This document shows positions 6,274 to 13,293 of a stretch of DNA of 14,565 bases, piece after piece (the first letter of the stretch is position 1; each line of letters starts with the position of its first letter). The position numbers and the translations under genes are program-made. Under the pieces are notes generated by a model. It was given only the letters and a program-made list of their open reading frames with translations. It was not told the DNA's origin and made no database searches. Source of the stretch: an uncultured Collinsella sp. GTDB lineage: Bacteria; Actinomycetota; Coriobacteriia; Coriobacteriales; Coriobacteriaceae. The DNA lies in NCBI GenBank assembly GCA_958415665.1, contig CATYZK010000039.1:1-14565 (forward strand), written 5' to 3'.

Positions 6274-6993
6274 CTACATGACCATGACGTAGCGCGATCC
6301 AACGTAGTACTGCTTACCCATCAGGACCGGTTCGCCATTGGGGCCGATAAAGCCGGCGCGCAGGTTGAGCAGCGGATCGTGCGGGGCAATGCCCAGCTCG
6401 GCCGCCTGCTCGGCATTGGCTCGAACGGCCTCGACCGTGCGGTAGCCAACCGAGACAATCGGGGTTCCTCCAACGCGCTCGACCTCGGCAAAAATCGACT
6501 TGTCCTCAAGATCGGCCGTCAACAGCTCACGGTAGGCGTCAAACGGCACAAAGATGTTCTCCTCAAAGATGGGCTCGCCGTCAGCTGTACGCACGCGCTT
6601 GATGTGCAGCAGCAGCGCGTCCTTCTGCAGGCCAAAGAACTCCATCTCGTTTTGACGTGCCGGCACAATCTGGCGATCGACCACATGTGCGCCCGCCTTC
6701 ATGCCATTGTCGGCACACAGCGCGGTAAACGTCTGCAGCGTCGAAGCGTGGAACTGGCGATTGATGTGCGGCGTAGAAACAAAGGTGCCGCGGCCCTGCT
6801 GCTTAACCAGGTAGCCATCGGAGCACAGCTCCTCAACGGCGCGGCGCACCGTAATGCGGCTCACCTCGTACTGTTCGGCAAGCTCAAGCTCGGACGGAAT
6901 ACGCTCCTTGGGTGCATAAACACCCTTCTCAATCGCATCCTTGATTTCATCGTAAATCTGCTGGTAAAGCGGGGCGTTTTTAGGCGTGGGCAT
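6274..6993 (-). CDS. GntR-family transcriptional regulator with UTRA domain (2)
   Basis: A 239-residue regulator of the HutC/FrlR branch. The winged helix-turn-helix spans about residues 8-72 (PLYQQI, RIPSELELAEQY, ITVRRAVEEL, QQGRGTFV), then UTRA to the end (MGKQYYVGSRYVMVM). UTRA domains sense phosphorylated sugars or amino sugars. The ATG at 6993 has only a weak AAGAG-like ribosome binding site (7004-7008). Its AT-rich upstream region carries the motif TATAACGTCTT (7036-7046), also found in the PTS operon promoter (13140-13150), so it may repress itself and the PTS operon. Four bases after the stop comes the duplicated tail of the structured element. Paralog of the regulator at 3158-3922. 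Confidence 0.92.
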   Translation of the reverse strand: MPTPKNAPLYQQIYDEIKDAIEKGVYAPKERIPSELELAEQYEVSRITVRRAVEELCSDGYLVKQQGRGTFVSTPHINRQFHASTLQTFTALCADNGMKAGAHVVDRQIVPARQNEMEFFGLQKDALLLHIKRVRTADGEPIFEENIFVPFDAYRELLTADLEDKSIFAEVERVGGTPIVSVGYRTVEAVRANAEQAAELGIAPHDPLLNLRAGFIGPNGEPVLMGKQYYVGSRYVMVM

Positions 6994-7033
6994 ATCGGGT
7001 CACTCTTATCAAAATAGCGAAATAACTCATACG

Positions 7034-7063
7034 TATATAACGTCTTTTTATATGTTACCTCAA
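7034..7063 (-). promoter_or_regulatory. Predicted promoter and operator-like motif of gntR 2
   Basis: The minus strand shows TTGAGG (7058-7063), an 18-bp spacer and TATATA (7034-7039). The shared motif TATAACGTCTT (7036-7046 on plus) overlaps the -10, as expected of an autorepressor site. Box matches are 4 of 6 each, so the exact boxes are uncertain. Confidence 0.4.
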
Positions 7064-7097
7064 TTTGATAAAACGATATACCATATACAGCAAATCC

Positions 7098-8105
7098 TTA
7101 CTTGCCGTCATCCTGCTGCAAGCTCTCCTGCTCGCTCAGACGCGCCTGCCTGCTGGCCATACGCGCCGGTTTATCCGGATCGGGCACGGCCGTGGGCATG
7201 GGCTCGTCAACATGGCCGCCCCACCAGCCGCCTACAAAGTCGAGCGTATGGAACACGTTGATCACGGCGCCGGGATCAATGTCGCACACCAGCTTGATAA
7301 TGTCCTGGCTCTCGTAGGTCGAGACAACGGCGTGCAGCAGGTACATTTTCTCGCGGCTATATCCGCCGATGACCTCGGCGCAGCTAATACCATGCTGAAA
7401 ATGGTCAACATAGGCGGTCATGACCTCGTCCGCCTTGCGCGTCGTGATCTGCAGCGTCACGCGGTCGTAGCGACGATAGAAGCTGTCGATGGTCTTGGTC
7501 GAAATTAATTGGAACACGATGGAGTACGCTGCGTTGTCCCAGCCAAACATAAAACCAAAGATCGCCAGGATAAAGCAGTTGAAACCAAAGATAACGCCCC
7601 AGATGGTCTTGCCCGTGTGGTTGGAAACCCACAGCGCGATAAAGTCGGTGCCGCCGGTGGATGCGCCGGACTTAAGCGCGATGGCAGCGCCCAGACCCGA
7701 GACCATGCCGCCAAAAATGATGAGCATAATCTTGTCGCCCAAAAACGGAGCGAAGTGAAAGACGTTGAGGAACAGCGACGAGAGCATGACCTGCATCATC
7801 GAGAAGATGACGAAGCGCTTGCTAATGCCGCTCCAGCACAGGAGCGCCACGGGGATGTTGAGCGCGAGCATGCCGAGCGAGATGTCGATGTGAACGCCGC
7901 CCAGCGAGGTGACGCGATCGAGCAGGACCGCGACGCCGGTGAGACCGCTCGGAAGCAGGTCGGCGGGCTGAATGAACGCCTGAATCAGGAAGGTCTGCAA
8001 AATGGCGGATATGGTGACCGCCACGGCAGTGATGGCGCGGCGGACGATGGTAAGGCGGCCGAGCACGAGCACGCGGTCCGCGAGCTGATCGATGGCGTTC
8101 GCCAC
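7098..8105 (-). CDS. YitT family membrane protein (YitT + DUF2179)
   Basis: A 335-residue integral membrane protein of unknown function. The N-terminal half has five to six hydrophobic segments (about 22-45, 53-65, 76-92, 98-118, 125-145, 168-190), with family signatures PSGLTGVA (52-59) and GASTGGTDFIA (147-157). The cytoplasmic DUF2179 domain covers about 212-300 and shows IGGYSREKMYLL, VVSTYESQDI, CDIDPGAV and VGGWW. The last ~35 residues are charged and low in hydrophobicity. The start is GTG at 8105, with AAAGGAG at 8111-8117 five bases upstream. It follows a 354-bp gap with a palindromic repeat, so it is probably its own unit; TACAAT on the minus strand at 8151-8156 may be its -10. A link to the sugar genes cannot be shown. 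Confidence 0.92.
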   Translation of the reverse strand: MANAIDQLADRVLVLGRLTIVRRAITAVAVTISAILQTFLIQAFIQPADLLPSGLTGVAVLLDRVTSLGGVHIDISLGMLALNIPVALLCWSGISKRFVIFSMMQVMLSSLFLNVFHFAPFLGDKIMLIIFGGMVSGLGAAIALKSGASTGGTDFIALWVSNHTGKTIWGVIFGFNCFILAIFGFMFGWDNAAYSIVFQLISTKTIDSFYRRYDRVTLQITTRKADEVMTAYVDHFQHGISCAEVIGGYSREKMYLLHAVVSTYESQDIIKLVCDIDPGAVINVFHTLDFVGGWWGGHVDEPMPTAVPDPDKPARMASRQARLSEQESLQQDDGK

Positions 8106-8459
8106 GTAGGCTCCTTTCGAAGGCAGATGTAATTGTGGGGCATGCCCGCGATTGTAGCATGGAGCGTGCGGGGACGCTTCAATTCACCCTCTCTCGACAA
8201 CCAAAACGGGACCAGCAACTCCTACGACCAAAGGGCAAAAATCTAAGTGAGTAGACTTTTTACGATCTGCCGAGCACACCCAAAACTGCCACCTCTGTGA
8301 CCTGCGGTTTTACTAAGGCAGAAACGCTTTGTGCTCGGCCTGCGCCAAAAAGTCTACTCACTTAGTCTGAGTCGAAGCCAAACGGACCAAATCGAAGCCA
8401 AAATGAGCCCATCTGCCGCAATTAATGCGCGAATCGGCACTGCTCGCGATGAATTGACG
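8106..8459. other. 354-bp gene-free region between the HAD gene and yitT
   Basis: Contains the yitT leader (to about 8160), a 123-bp near-palindrome (8243-8365), and two direct copies of TCGAAGCCAAA (8372-8382 and 8392-8402, period 20). No credible gene is seen, and no T-tailed terminator for the HAD gene. Confidence 0.6.
8243..8365. repeat. 123-bp palindromic element with 19-bp terminal inverted repeats
   Basis: CTAAGTGAGTAGACTTTTT (8243-8261) is perfectly inverted at 8347-8365. After an 8-base unpaired stretch on each side, CCGAGCACA (8270-8278) pairs with TGTGCTCGG (8330-8338), and CTGCC (8286-8290) with GGCAG (8317-8321), leaving a 26-base apex. The symmetry suggests a miniature transposable element or a long structured RNA. 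No transposase and no clear target duplication are visible. Confidence 0.75.
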
Positions 8460-9089
8460 CTACAGAGCGGCCAAAATGTCGGACAGGTTGTCGATGACAA
8501 CGTCGGCGGCGGACTGGTCCAGGTTGACGCCCTCGTGCGGACGCAGCGCCAGGACACGGGCGCCCGAGCGCTTACCGGCCTCAATACCCATCGGCGAGTC
8601 CTCGATGACCAGGCACTCGGCCGGCTCCACGCCCAGTGCCTCCATGGCGCGCAGGTAGATCTCGGGGTCGGGCTTAAACGCGCTGCACTCGTGGCCGCTG
8701 ATGGTGTAGTCCAGCACGTCGGCGATGCCGGCGATCTCCACCAGCTCGTCGATCAGCTCACGATAGGACGAGCTCGCTATGGCGCACATCACGCCGCGCT
8801 CGTGTAGCTCGCGCATCACCGGCTCCGTCTGCTCGTTGAGCAACTCGGCATACGGTACGGGATGAACCGGGCTGTAGACCTGCTTGTACTCCACGCGCAG
8901 GCGCTCGCGCAGCTCGACATCGTCGGGCACCAGCGCCTGCCAAATGGCCGGCTCGTTAGACCCCGAAAGATCGGGGATCTCGTCAAAGTGAAAGCCCTTC
9001 TCTTCCATAAACGCCACGCGACGACGGTTGTAGAACCACTCGGTATCGACCAGCACGCCATCCATATCAAATAGCACTGCCTTGATCAC
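8460..9089 (-). CDS. HAD-superfamily hydrolase, beta-phosphoglucomutase-like
   Basis: A 209-residue cytoplasmic phosphatase or phosphomutase of HAD subfamily I with an alpha-helical cap. Motif I is FDMDGV with Asp8 (nucleophile) and Asp10 (acid/base), motif II is ASSS (105-108), motif III is Lys139 in KPDPEIY, and motif IV is IEDSPMGI with Glu163 and Asp164. Such proteins dephosphorylate or isomerise small sugar phosphates; the substrate cannot be read from sequence. The start is GTG at 9089 with AGGAGGT at 9094-9100. It lies downstream of SIS copy 2 in the same direction but 239 bp away, with the second structured element between, so it may be a separate transcript. Confidence 0.9.
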   Translation of the reverse strand: MIKAVLFDMDGVLVDTEWFYNRRRVAFMEEKGFHFDEIPDLSGSNEPAIWQALVPDDVELRERLRVEYKQVYSPVHPVPYAELLNEQTEPVMRELHERGVMCAIASSSYRELIDELVEIAGIADVLDYTISGHECSAFKPDPEIYLRAMEALGVEPAECLVIEDSPMGIEAGKRSGARVLALRPHEGVNLDQSAADVVIDNLSDILAAL

Positions 9090-9170
9090 GGCGACCTCCT
9101 AAAACAATTGACAGTTTTCCTCCGGGACAAATAGCACACAACGCCATCGATATAGCTCAACGCCCCGTTA

Positions 9171-9326
9171 TTGGCAAAGTCAGCGAGCGAGTCTCTGTCG
9201 TGACAAGGTGCCGTGAAATGAAAGGGCGCTGACCTTTCGGTCGCGCCCTTGAAATTGAACGGCAGATTGTCCGACAGAGGCTCGCGCAGCGTCGGCCTCT
9301 CCGCCGTTCGGTAGAACGGCGGAACC
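9171..9326. repeat. 156-bp structured intergenic element, copy 2
   Basis: Same length and layout as copy 1. The outer 14-bp stem is 9187-9200 with 9272-9285, all paired with one G-T on the plus strand; then bulge 9201, GACAA/TTGTC, the invariant GGT/AGA internal loop, GCC/GGC, an A-rich loop, and hairpin AAGGGCGC-T-GACC-TTTC-GGTC-GCGCCCTT (9222-9250). The tail hairpin CCGCCGTTC-GGTA-GAACGGCGG ends two bases from the stop codon of SIS copy 2. The only pair that fails on the minus strand is the G-T, mildly favouring plus as the RNA strand, although a role in the 3' end of the SIS mRNA is equally possible. Confidence 0.75.
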
Positions 9327-9328
9327 TA

Positions 9329-10312
9329 TTAGTAGGAAAGCTTCCACATGTAGCGACGCATGGTCAGCGGGTGCTGACGGGCCTCGGCGATCTGGTTGCC
9401 GTACTCGCGCATAACGGCGAGGTGCAGCAGCGGGTTGAAGTAGGTGACAACGCTCGCCGGCACGGCGTCGGCCAGACCGTAGTCCTTGGAGTCGATCAGA
9501 GCGACCTTGGCGCCCATGCGCTCAAGGAAGGTGAGGGCGCGGGCGTCCATCGGACGGGTGGCACCATCGGACATGAAGAAGACGTAGGGCTTACCCTCGG
9601 TGGAAACCTCGAACGGGCCGTGGAAGTACTCGCCGGTGTTGTAGGCGGCGGCGTCGATCCACTGCATCTCGGTGAAGAGGAAGGCGGCGTGAGAATAAGC
9701 CATCTTCTCGGAAGCACCGGAAGCCATGAAGTAGATCATCTCGTCGTCCTTGAAGTCCTCAGCGAACTTCTTGGCGAGCTTCTTGCAGGACTGAGCAGCG
9801 TTCTCGCACAGGTCGAAGACGTTGGTGAGACCGGTGATCATGTCGTCGTACTTGTCATAACCCTCGGTCTGCTGAAGGATCTCGAGAGCAAGAGCGATGG
9901 CGTAGCCAGGCTTCTCGGCCTTGGCGGCAAAGTTGGCATGGAAGCCGTGGACGATGACGTGGTCAGCGTCGACGGTCAGAGCGGAGCCAGCCTTGTTGGT
10001 GAGGGAGACGACCGGGCAGTTGTGCTTCTTGGCGGTCTTGTTGGCCTCGACGGTCTCGGGCGTGGAGCCACCGAGGGAGCAGGTGATCACGAAGGTGTGC
10101 TCGTTGACCCAGGAAGGCGTGTCGTAGTTGAACTCGTTAGCGGTGAAGATCTGAACGTTCAGCTTGTCCGTGTTGTTGGCCAGGAAGTACTTGGCGGGGT
10201 AAAGGTCGGACATGGAAGCACCGCAGCCGACGAAGGCGACGCTGTGGATCTCGTGGTTGGACAGGACGTCAGCGACGATCTGCTTAGGGAGGTTAAGGTC
10301 GATCTCGTACAT
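9329..10312 (-). CDS. SIS-domain sugar-phosphate deglycase, FrlB/FraB-like (copy 2)
   Basis: A 327-residue cytoplasmic double-SIS protein in the PTS operon. Predicted to cleave the 6-phosphate made by the PTS into hexose 6-phosphate and an amino acid. Visible motifs: CGASMSDLYPAKYFL at 30-44, phosphate-binding SLGGSTPET at 79-87 (the usual SHSGNT is altered, but Ser79, Gly82, Thr84 and Glu86 remain), FTEMQW at 213-218, and TGEYFHGPFE at 226-235. Glu215 and His231 keep the 16-residue spacing of the FraB catalytic pair. The C-terminus RRYMWKLSY matches copy 1 in style. The ATG at 10312 is chosen over ATG 10321 because AAAGGA (10322-10327) is nine bases from the former and touches the latter. 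It follows EIID after 197 bp that contain two hairpins. Confidence 0.85.
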   Translation of the reverse strand: MYEIDLNLPKQIVADVLSNHEIHSVAFVGCGASMSDLYPAKYFLANNTDKLNVQIFTANEFNYDTPSWVNEHTFVITCSLGGSTPETVEANKTAKKHNCPVVSLTNKAGSALTVDADHVIVHGFHANFAAKAEKPGYAIALALEILQQTEGYDKYDDMITGLTNVFDLCENAAQSCKKLAKKFAEDFKDDEMIYFMASGASEKMAYSHAAFLFTEMQWIDAAAYNTGEYFHGPFEVSTEGKPYVFFMSDGATRPMDARALTFLERMGAKVALIDSKDYGLADAVPASVVTYFNPLLHLAVMREYGNQIAEARQHPLTMRRYMWKLSY

Positions 10313-10404
10313 CTGACACATTCCTTTCGATTTTTGCGGCGCCACATTGCCGGACGCTCGCAGGGTTACCGTGATTGGGGCCGAGTCGCCAGCCCGTTGA
10401 GGAT

Positions 10405-10475
10405 GTGGCAAAGGAGTTGCCCCTTTGTCACGTTTAGGGATGGGAACCTGCCTGGAGTATGGGATGCCAGGCAGG
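10405..10475 (-). other. Intercistronic hairpins between EIID and SIS copy 2
   Basis: Two inverted repeats sit in the 197-bp gap: CCTGCCTGG/CCAGGCAGG (10447-10455 and 10467-10475, 9 bp, 11-base loop), and GTGGCAAAGG/CCTTTGTCAC (10405-10414 and 10422-10431, one wobble on plus). Neither is followed by a T-run. They look more like mRNA-stabilising or processing structures that tune SIS expression relative to the PTS than like terminators. Confidence 0.45.
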
Positions 10476-10509
10476 CCCCCGGGGAAAGCGCTTGGGCGCT
10501 CGGTCGCGA

Positions 10510-11343
10510 CTAGGCCAGGATGCCGGCCGCGGAGAGGGCGATGCCGCCCACGATGGCGATCACGAGAAGCCAACCGGTGTTGACGTTCTTCTTGATGAGC
10601 CAGTACATAAGGCCGGTGAGGCCGAGGGAGATCATCTGAGGCATCATGCCGTCCAGGATGTCCTGGATAACGACGGTGCCGTCAGCGAACTGCAGCGGAG
10701 TGGTGGCGCCGATCAGCGTAGCGATCATGCCGCCCACGGACATAAGACCCACGATGCCGCAGACATACATGAGCTTCTCCATGAGGTCGCCGCCCTGGAG
10801 CTTGCTCAGATACTCGTGGCCGCCCTGGTAGCCGATCTTGGCAGCGAACCAAGTGACCAGCACGGAGGGGACGATGGAGATGAGCATGGCCAGGATCGGG
10901 CCCATGATGGAGCCCTGCTGAGCCAGCTGAACGCCCAGGCCAAAGGCGATGACGCGGATGGTGCCCTGGAAGAAGGAGTCACCGATACCGGAAAGCGGGC
11001 CCATGAGCGAGGTCTTGACCGCGTTGATCGAATCGGGGTCGAAGTTCTCGGGATCCTTGGCGTACTCCTCCTCCATGGAGGCGGCGAGGCCGAGGACGAA
11101 AGCGCTCGTCTGCGGGGTGCAGTTGTAGAACGCCATGTGACGGTGGTAAGCCTCTTTCTTAGCAGCGAGCTGCTTGGGGTCGGACTCATCCGGATAGAGG
11201 CGGTCGAGCGTGGGAACCATGCCGTAGAGGAAGCCCATGTTCATCTGACGCTCGTAGTTCCAAGAGGCCTGGATGGCCCAGGAGCGCCAGAAGAACTGGC
11301 TGACCTTCTTGTTCAGGGACACGTCCTTGGTTGCGGTTGCCAT
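10510..11343 (-). CDS. PTS system mannose/sorbose-family EIID component
   Basis: A 277-residue membrane subunit that forms the sugar channel together with EIIC. Family features: FFWRSWAIQASWNYERQMNMGF near the start, FYNCTPQTSAFVLGL at about 73-87, and SLMGPLSGIGDSFFQGTIR at about 112-130, followed by several hydrophobic helices to the C-terminus. The start is ATG 11343 (MATATKDVS), with AGGAGG eight bases upstream; a longer reading to 11412 runs into EIIC and has no need to be used. The ribosome binding site overlaps the EIIC stop codon (TAAGGAGG), with a 13-bp gap, so translation is probably coupled. Confidence 0.95.
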   Translation of the reverse strand: MATATKDVSLNKKVSQFFWRSWAIQASWNYERQMNMGFLYGMVPTLDRLYPDESDPKQLAAKKEAYHRHMAFYNCTPQTSAFVLGLAASMEEEYAKDPENFDPDSINAVKTSLMGPLSGIGDSFFQGTIRVIAFGLGVQLAQQGSIMGPILAMLISIVPSVLVTWFAAKIGYQGGHEYLSKLQGGDLMEKLMYVCGIVGLMSVGGMIATLIGATTPLQFADGTVVIQDILDGMMPQMISLGLTGLMYWLIKKNVNTGWLLVIAIVGGIALSAAGILA

Positions 11344-11356
11344 AGTGTGTTCCTCC

Positions 11357-12151
11357 TTAGTCTTCGTCGTCTTCGAGCGGATCGTAGTCGGAATCGACAC
11401 CGGCGGCTGCATGGGAACCGTTGAACTTGAAGCCCATGAAGACGATAGCCAGGCACACGCCGATCAGAGCGACCGCGATGACAGACAGGTTGAGGTAGGC
11501 GGCGAGCAGGAAGCCGATGAACAGGAACGGGGTCATGCCCTTCTTGATCATCATGGTGAGCAGCAGGGCCAAGCCGTAGGCGGTCATGATCTTGGTCGAA
11601 ACGTTAAGACCAGTGGACAGCCACTCGGGAACCATGTTGACGATGGCCTGGACCAGGTCGGTGCCGACAAAGACGGCCAGGAAGATCGGCAGGAAGTACA
11701 TGATGGCGTACAGACCGGAGCCGGCGCAGATATGCATGCGGTAGGCGGTCTTGAACTTGCCGTTATCGATCGCGCTATCGGCCACATGGGTGAGGGCGGC
11801 GATGATGGAACGGAAGACAATGCCGAGGAGCTGACCCAGGACGGCGACCGGGATGGCGATCGTCATGGCGGTCTCGGCGGAAGCGTCGGTCAGGCATGCG
11901 AAGGCAGCGGCCACGATGCCGCCCAGGACCATATCGGGCGGAACGGCGGCGCCGACCTGCACCAGGCCCATGGACACGAGCTCGACGGCGGCACCGACGG
12001 CAAGGCCGGTGGGCACATCGCCCAGCAGCAGACCGACGAGCGTAGCGCCAACGAGGGGCTGCTCGAAGTTAAGACGACCGAGCAGGCGGGAGTCCCACAT
12101 GCAGAACACGCCGACGAGGCCGACGAGCACCGCACTGATGAACGTATTCAT
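11357..12151 (-). CDS. PTS system mannose/sorbose-family EIIC component
   Basis: A 264-residue polytopic membrane subunit (EII-Sor family) that carries the substrate path with EIID. It opens MNTFISAVLVGLVGVFCMWD and has the conserved FEQPLVGATLVGLLLGD and AVGAAVELVSMG segments (about 29-62), then repeated hydrophobic helices. The C-terminal tail is acidic (YDPLEDDED). The ATG at 12151 has AAAGGAG six bases upstream (12158-12164), and the gap after EIIAB is 36 bp. Confidence 0.95.
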   Translation of the reverse strand: MNTFISAVLVGLVGVFCMWDSRLLGRLNFEQPLVGATLVGLLLGDVPTGLAVGAAVELVSMGLVQVGAAVPPDMVLGGIVAAAFACLTDASAETAMTIAIPVAVLGQLLGIVFRSIIAALTHVADSAIDNGKFKTAYRMHICAGSGLYAIMYFLPIFLAVFVGTDLVQAIVNMVPEWLSTGLNVSTKIMTAYGLALLLTMMIKKGMTPFLFIGFLLAAYLNLSVIAVALIGVCLAIVFMGFKFNGSHAAAGVDSDYDPLEDDED

Positions 12152-12187
12152 ACCCTTCTCCTTTCAGTCAGGCAAATGCCTGGTTGA

Positions 12188-13111
12188 TTACAGCTTGGCG
12201 TCGATGTCGACGCTCTGATACGTAGGGGTCTGCTGGACGTAGAGCTTGATGCCCATGTCGAGCAGCTGGTTGACGTCGGCCTTCTGGGTGGCGTCGAAGA
12301 AGACGGAGCTGTCCTTGCCGCCGACCTGCTCGGCACCGTCGTGGTTGGCGGTGGCGCCCAGGTTGATGGCGTCGAGCTTGTAGCCCTGGCAGAACTGCAG
12401 CATCTCGGCAGTGTTGCCAAAGACGAACATGACGCGCTCGCCGAGGGTGTTGAGCTTGTCCATCTTGGCGAGGGCACGCTCGACGGTGAAGACGTTCAGG
12501 CGCACGCCCTGGGGCTTGGCCAGCTTAAGAGCGCCCTTCTTGATGTCATCGTTGGCGGCAGCGTTGTCGACGACGATGATGCGCTCGGCCTGGACCTTGG
12601 TGGTCCAGGTAAAGACGACCTGGCCGTGCAGCAGACGGTAGTCAAGACGTGCGAGGACGATCTTGGCGGGACCGGAGCTGTGACGGGGCGCCTTGGCCTT
12701 CTTAGTGGGGGCCGCGGCAGCCTCGACCGGTGCGTTGGGGTTGGTCAGACCGGTGCGGGCCTCGTTGATGAGGGCCGCGAGCTCGGCACCCTTGACGGGG
12801 ACGGGGCTCATAGCGAGCGTGAGCGCCAGCGGGATGTTGAAACCACTGACAACCGTGAACTTCGTGCCGTTCTTGGAAAGCTCGACCATGCTGTTGTTGA
12901 CCGAGCTGCCGAGCATATCGGTCAGCACATAGACGGTGTCGTCCGCGTTGAACGTGGCGATCATGGCGTCCACCTTGTTGGTGATGGGCTCCTTGTCGTC
13001 ACGAGCAAGCGACACGACGTGGACGTTCGACACGTCGCCGAGAACCATCTCGAGCGTGTCTTTGGCGCCTGCGGCCAGGCCGCCATGAGATGCGAGAATG
13101 ATCTGATTCAT
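12188..13111 (-). CDS. PTS system mannose/sorbose-family EIIAB fusion protein
   Basis: A 307-residue cytoplasmic phosphotransfer protein, first gene of the operon. The EIIA domain (about 1-122) has the phosphorylated His9 in ILASHGG; an Ala/Pro/Lys-rich linker follows (about 125-147); the EIIB domain (about 149-307) has phosphorylated His162 in ARLDYRLLHGQV. Phosphate passes from HPr to His9, to His162, to the sugar entering through EIIC-EIID. The A-B order matches ManX of E. coli. The ATG at 13111 has AAGGAGGAGG just upstream. Members of this PTS family carry mannose, fructose, amino sugars and, in Salmonella Gfr, fructoselysine/glucoselysine; the SIS gene in the operon favours the last type of substrate. 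Confidence 0.94.
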   Translation of the reverse strand: MNQIILASHGGLAAGAKDTLEMVLGDVSNVHVVSLARDDKEPITNKVDAMIATFNADDTVYVLTDMLGSSVNNSMVELSKNGTKFTVVSGFNIPLALTLAMSPVPVKGAELAALINEARTGLTNPNAPVEAAAAPTKKAKAPRHSSGPAKIVLARLDYRLLHGQVVFTWTTKVQAERIIVVDNAAANDDIKKGALKLAKPQGVRLNVFTVERALAKMDKLNTLGERVMFVFGNTAEMLQFCQGYKLDAINLGATANHDGAEQVGGKDSSVFFDATQKADVNQLLDMGIKLYVQQTPTYQSVDIDAKL

Positions 13112-13127
13112 CTTGCCTCCTCCTTTT

Positions 13128-13160
13128 CGTTATGGTCATTATAACGTCTTATACGTTGTT
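13128..13160. promoter_or_regulatory. PTS operon promoter -10 with overlapping operator-like dyad
   Basis: CGTTATGGTCATTATAACG (13128-13146) is a perfect 6-bp inverted repeat with a 7-bp spacer. It covers the perfect minus-strand TATAAT (13138-13143), 26 bp before the start codon. Next to it TATAACGTCTT (13140-13150) is identical to the gntR 2 upstream motif, and TACGTTGTT (13152-13160) is shared with the SIS copy 1 operator. No good -35 is visible, which would fit a tightly regulated promoter. Confidence 0.5.
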
Positions 13161-13293
13161 TATATTGCTAATTAGTATAAAGACCGTTCGCGGGTGAAAA
13201 TCGACCGTTGACGGGTTTAACGTACTTGAAACGTTGGAGCCGAGCAGGCCGGCGCTGGCTGGATAACCCCAGATCAGACGCCTCGCCAATCCC

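Noticed and set aside
9329..10312. GlmS (glucosamine-6-phosphate synthase) assignment for the SIS proteins
   Set aside because: Both lack the N-terminal glutaminase domain and are the length of FrlB/FraB enzymes, with their GEYFHGPFE block.
10313..10573. Longer start for SIS copy 2
   Set aside because: The extension crosses into the EIID end and hairpin region, has no similarity to SIS proteins, and ATG 10312 has well-spaced AAAGGA.
11344..11412. Longer start for EIID
   Set aside because: The extra residues come from the EIIC coding region in another frame, while ATG 11343 has a strong AGGAGG and gives the usual length.
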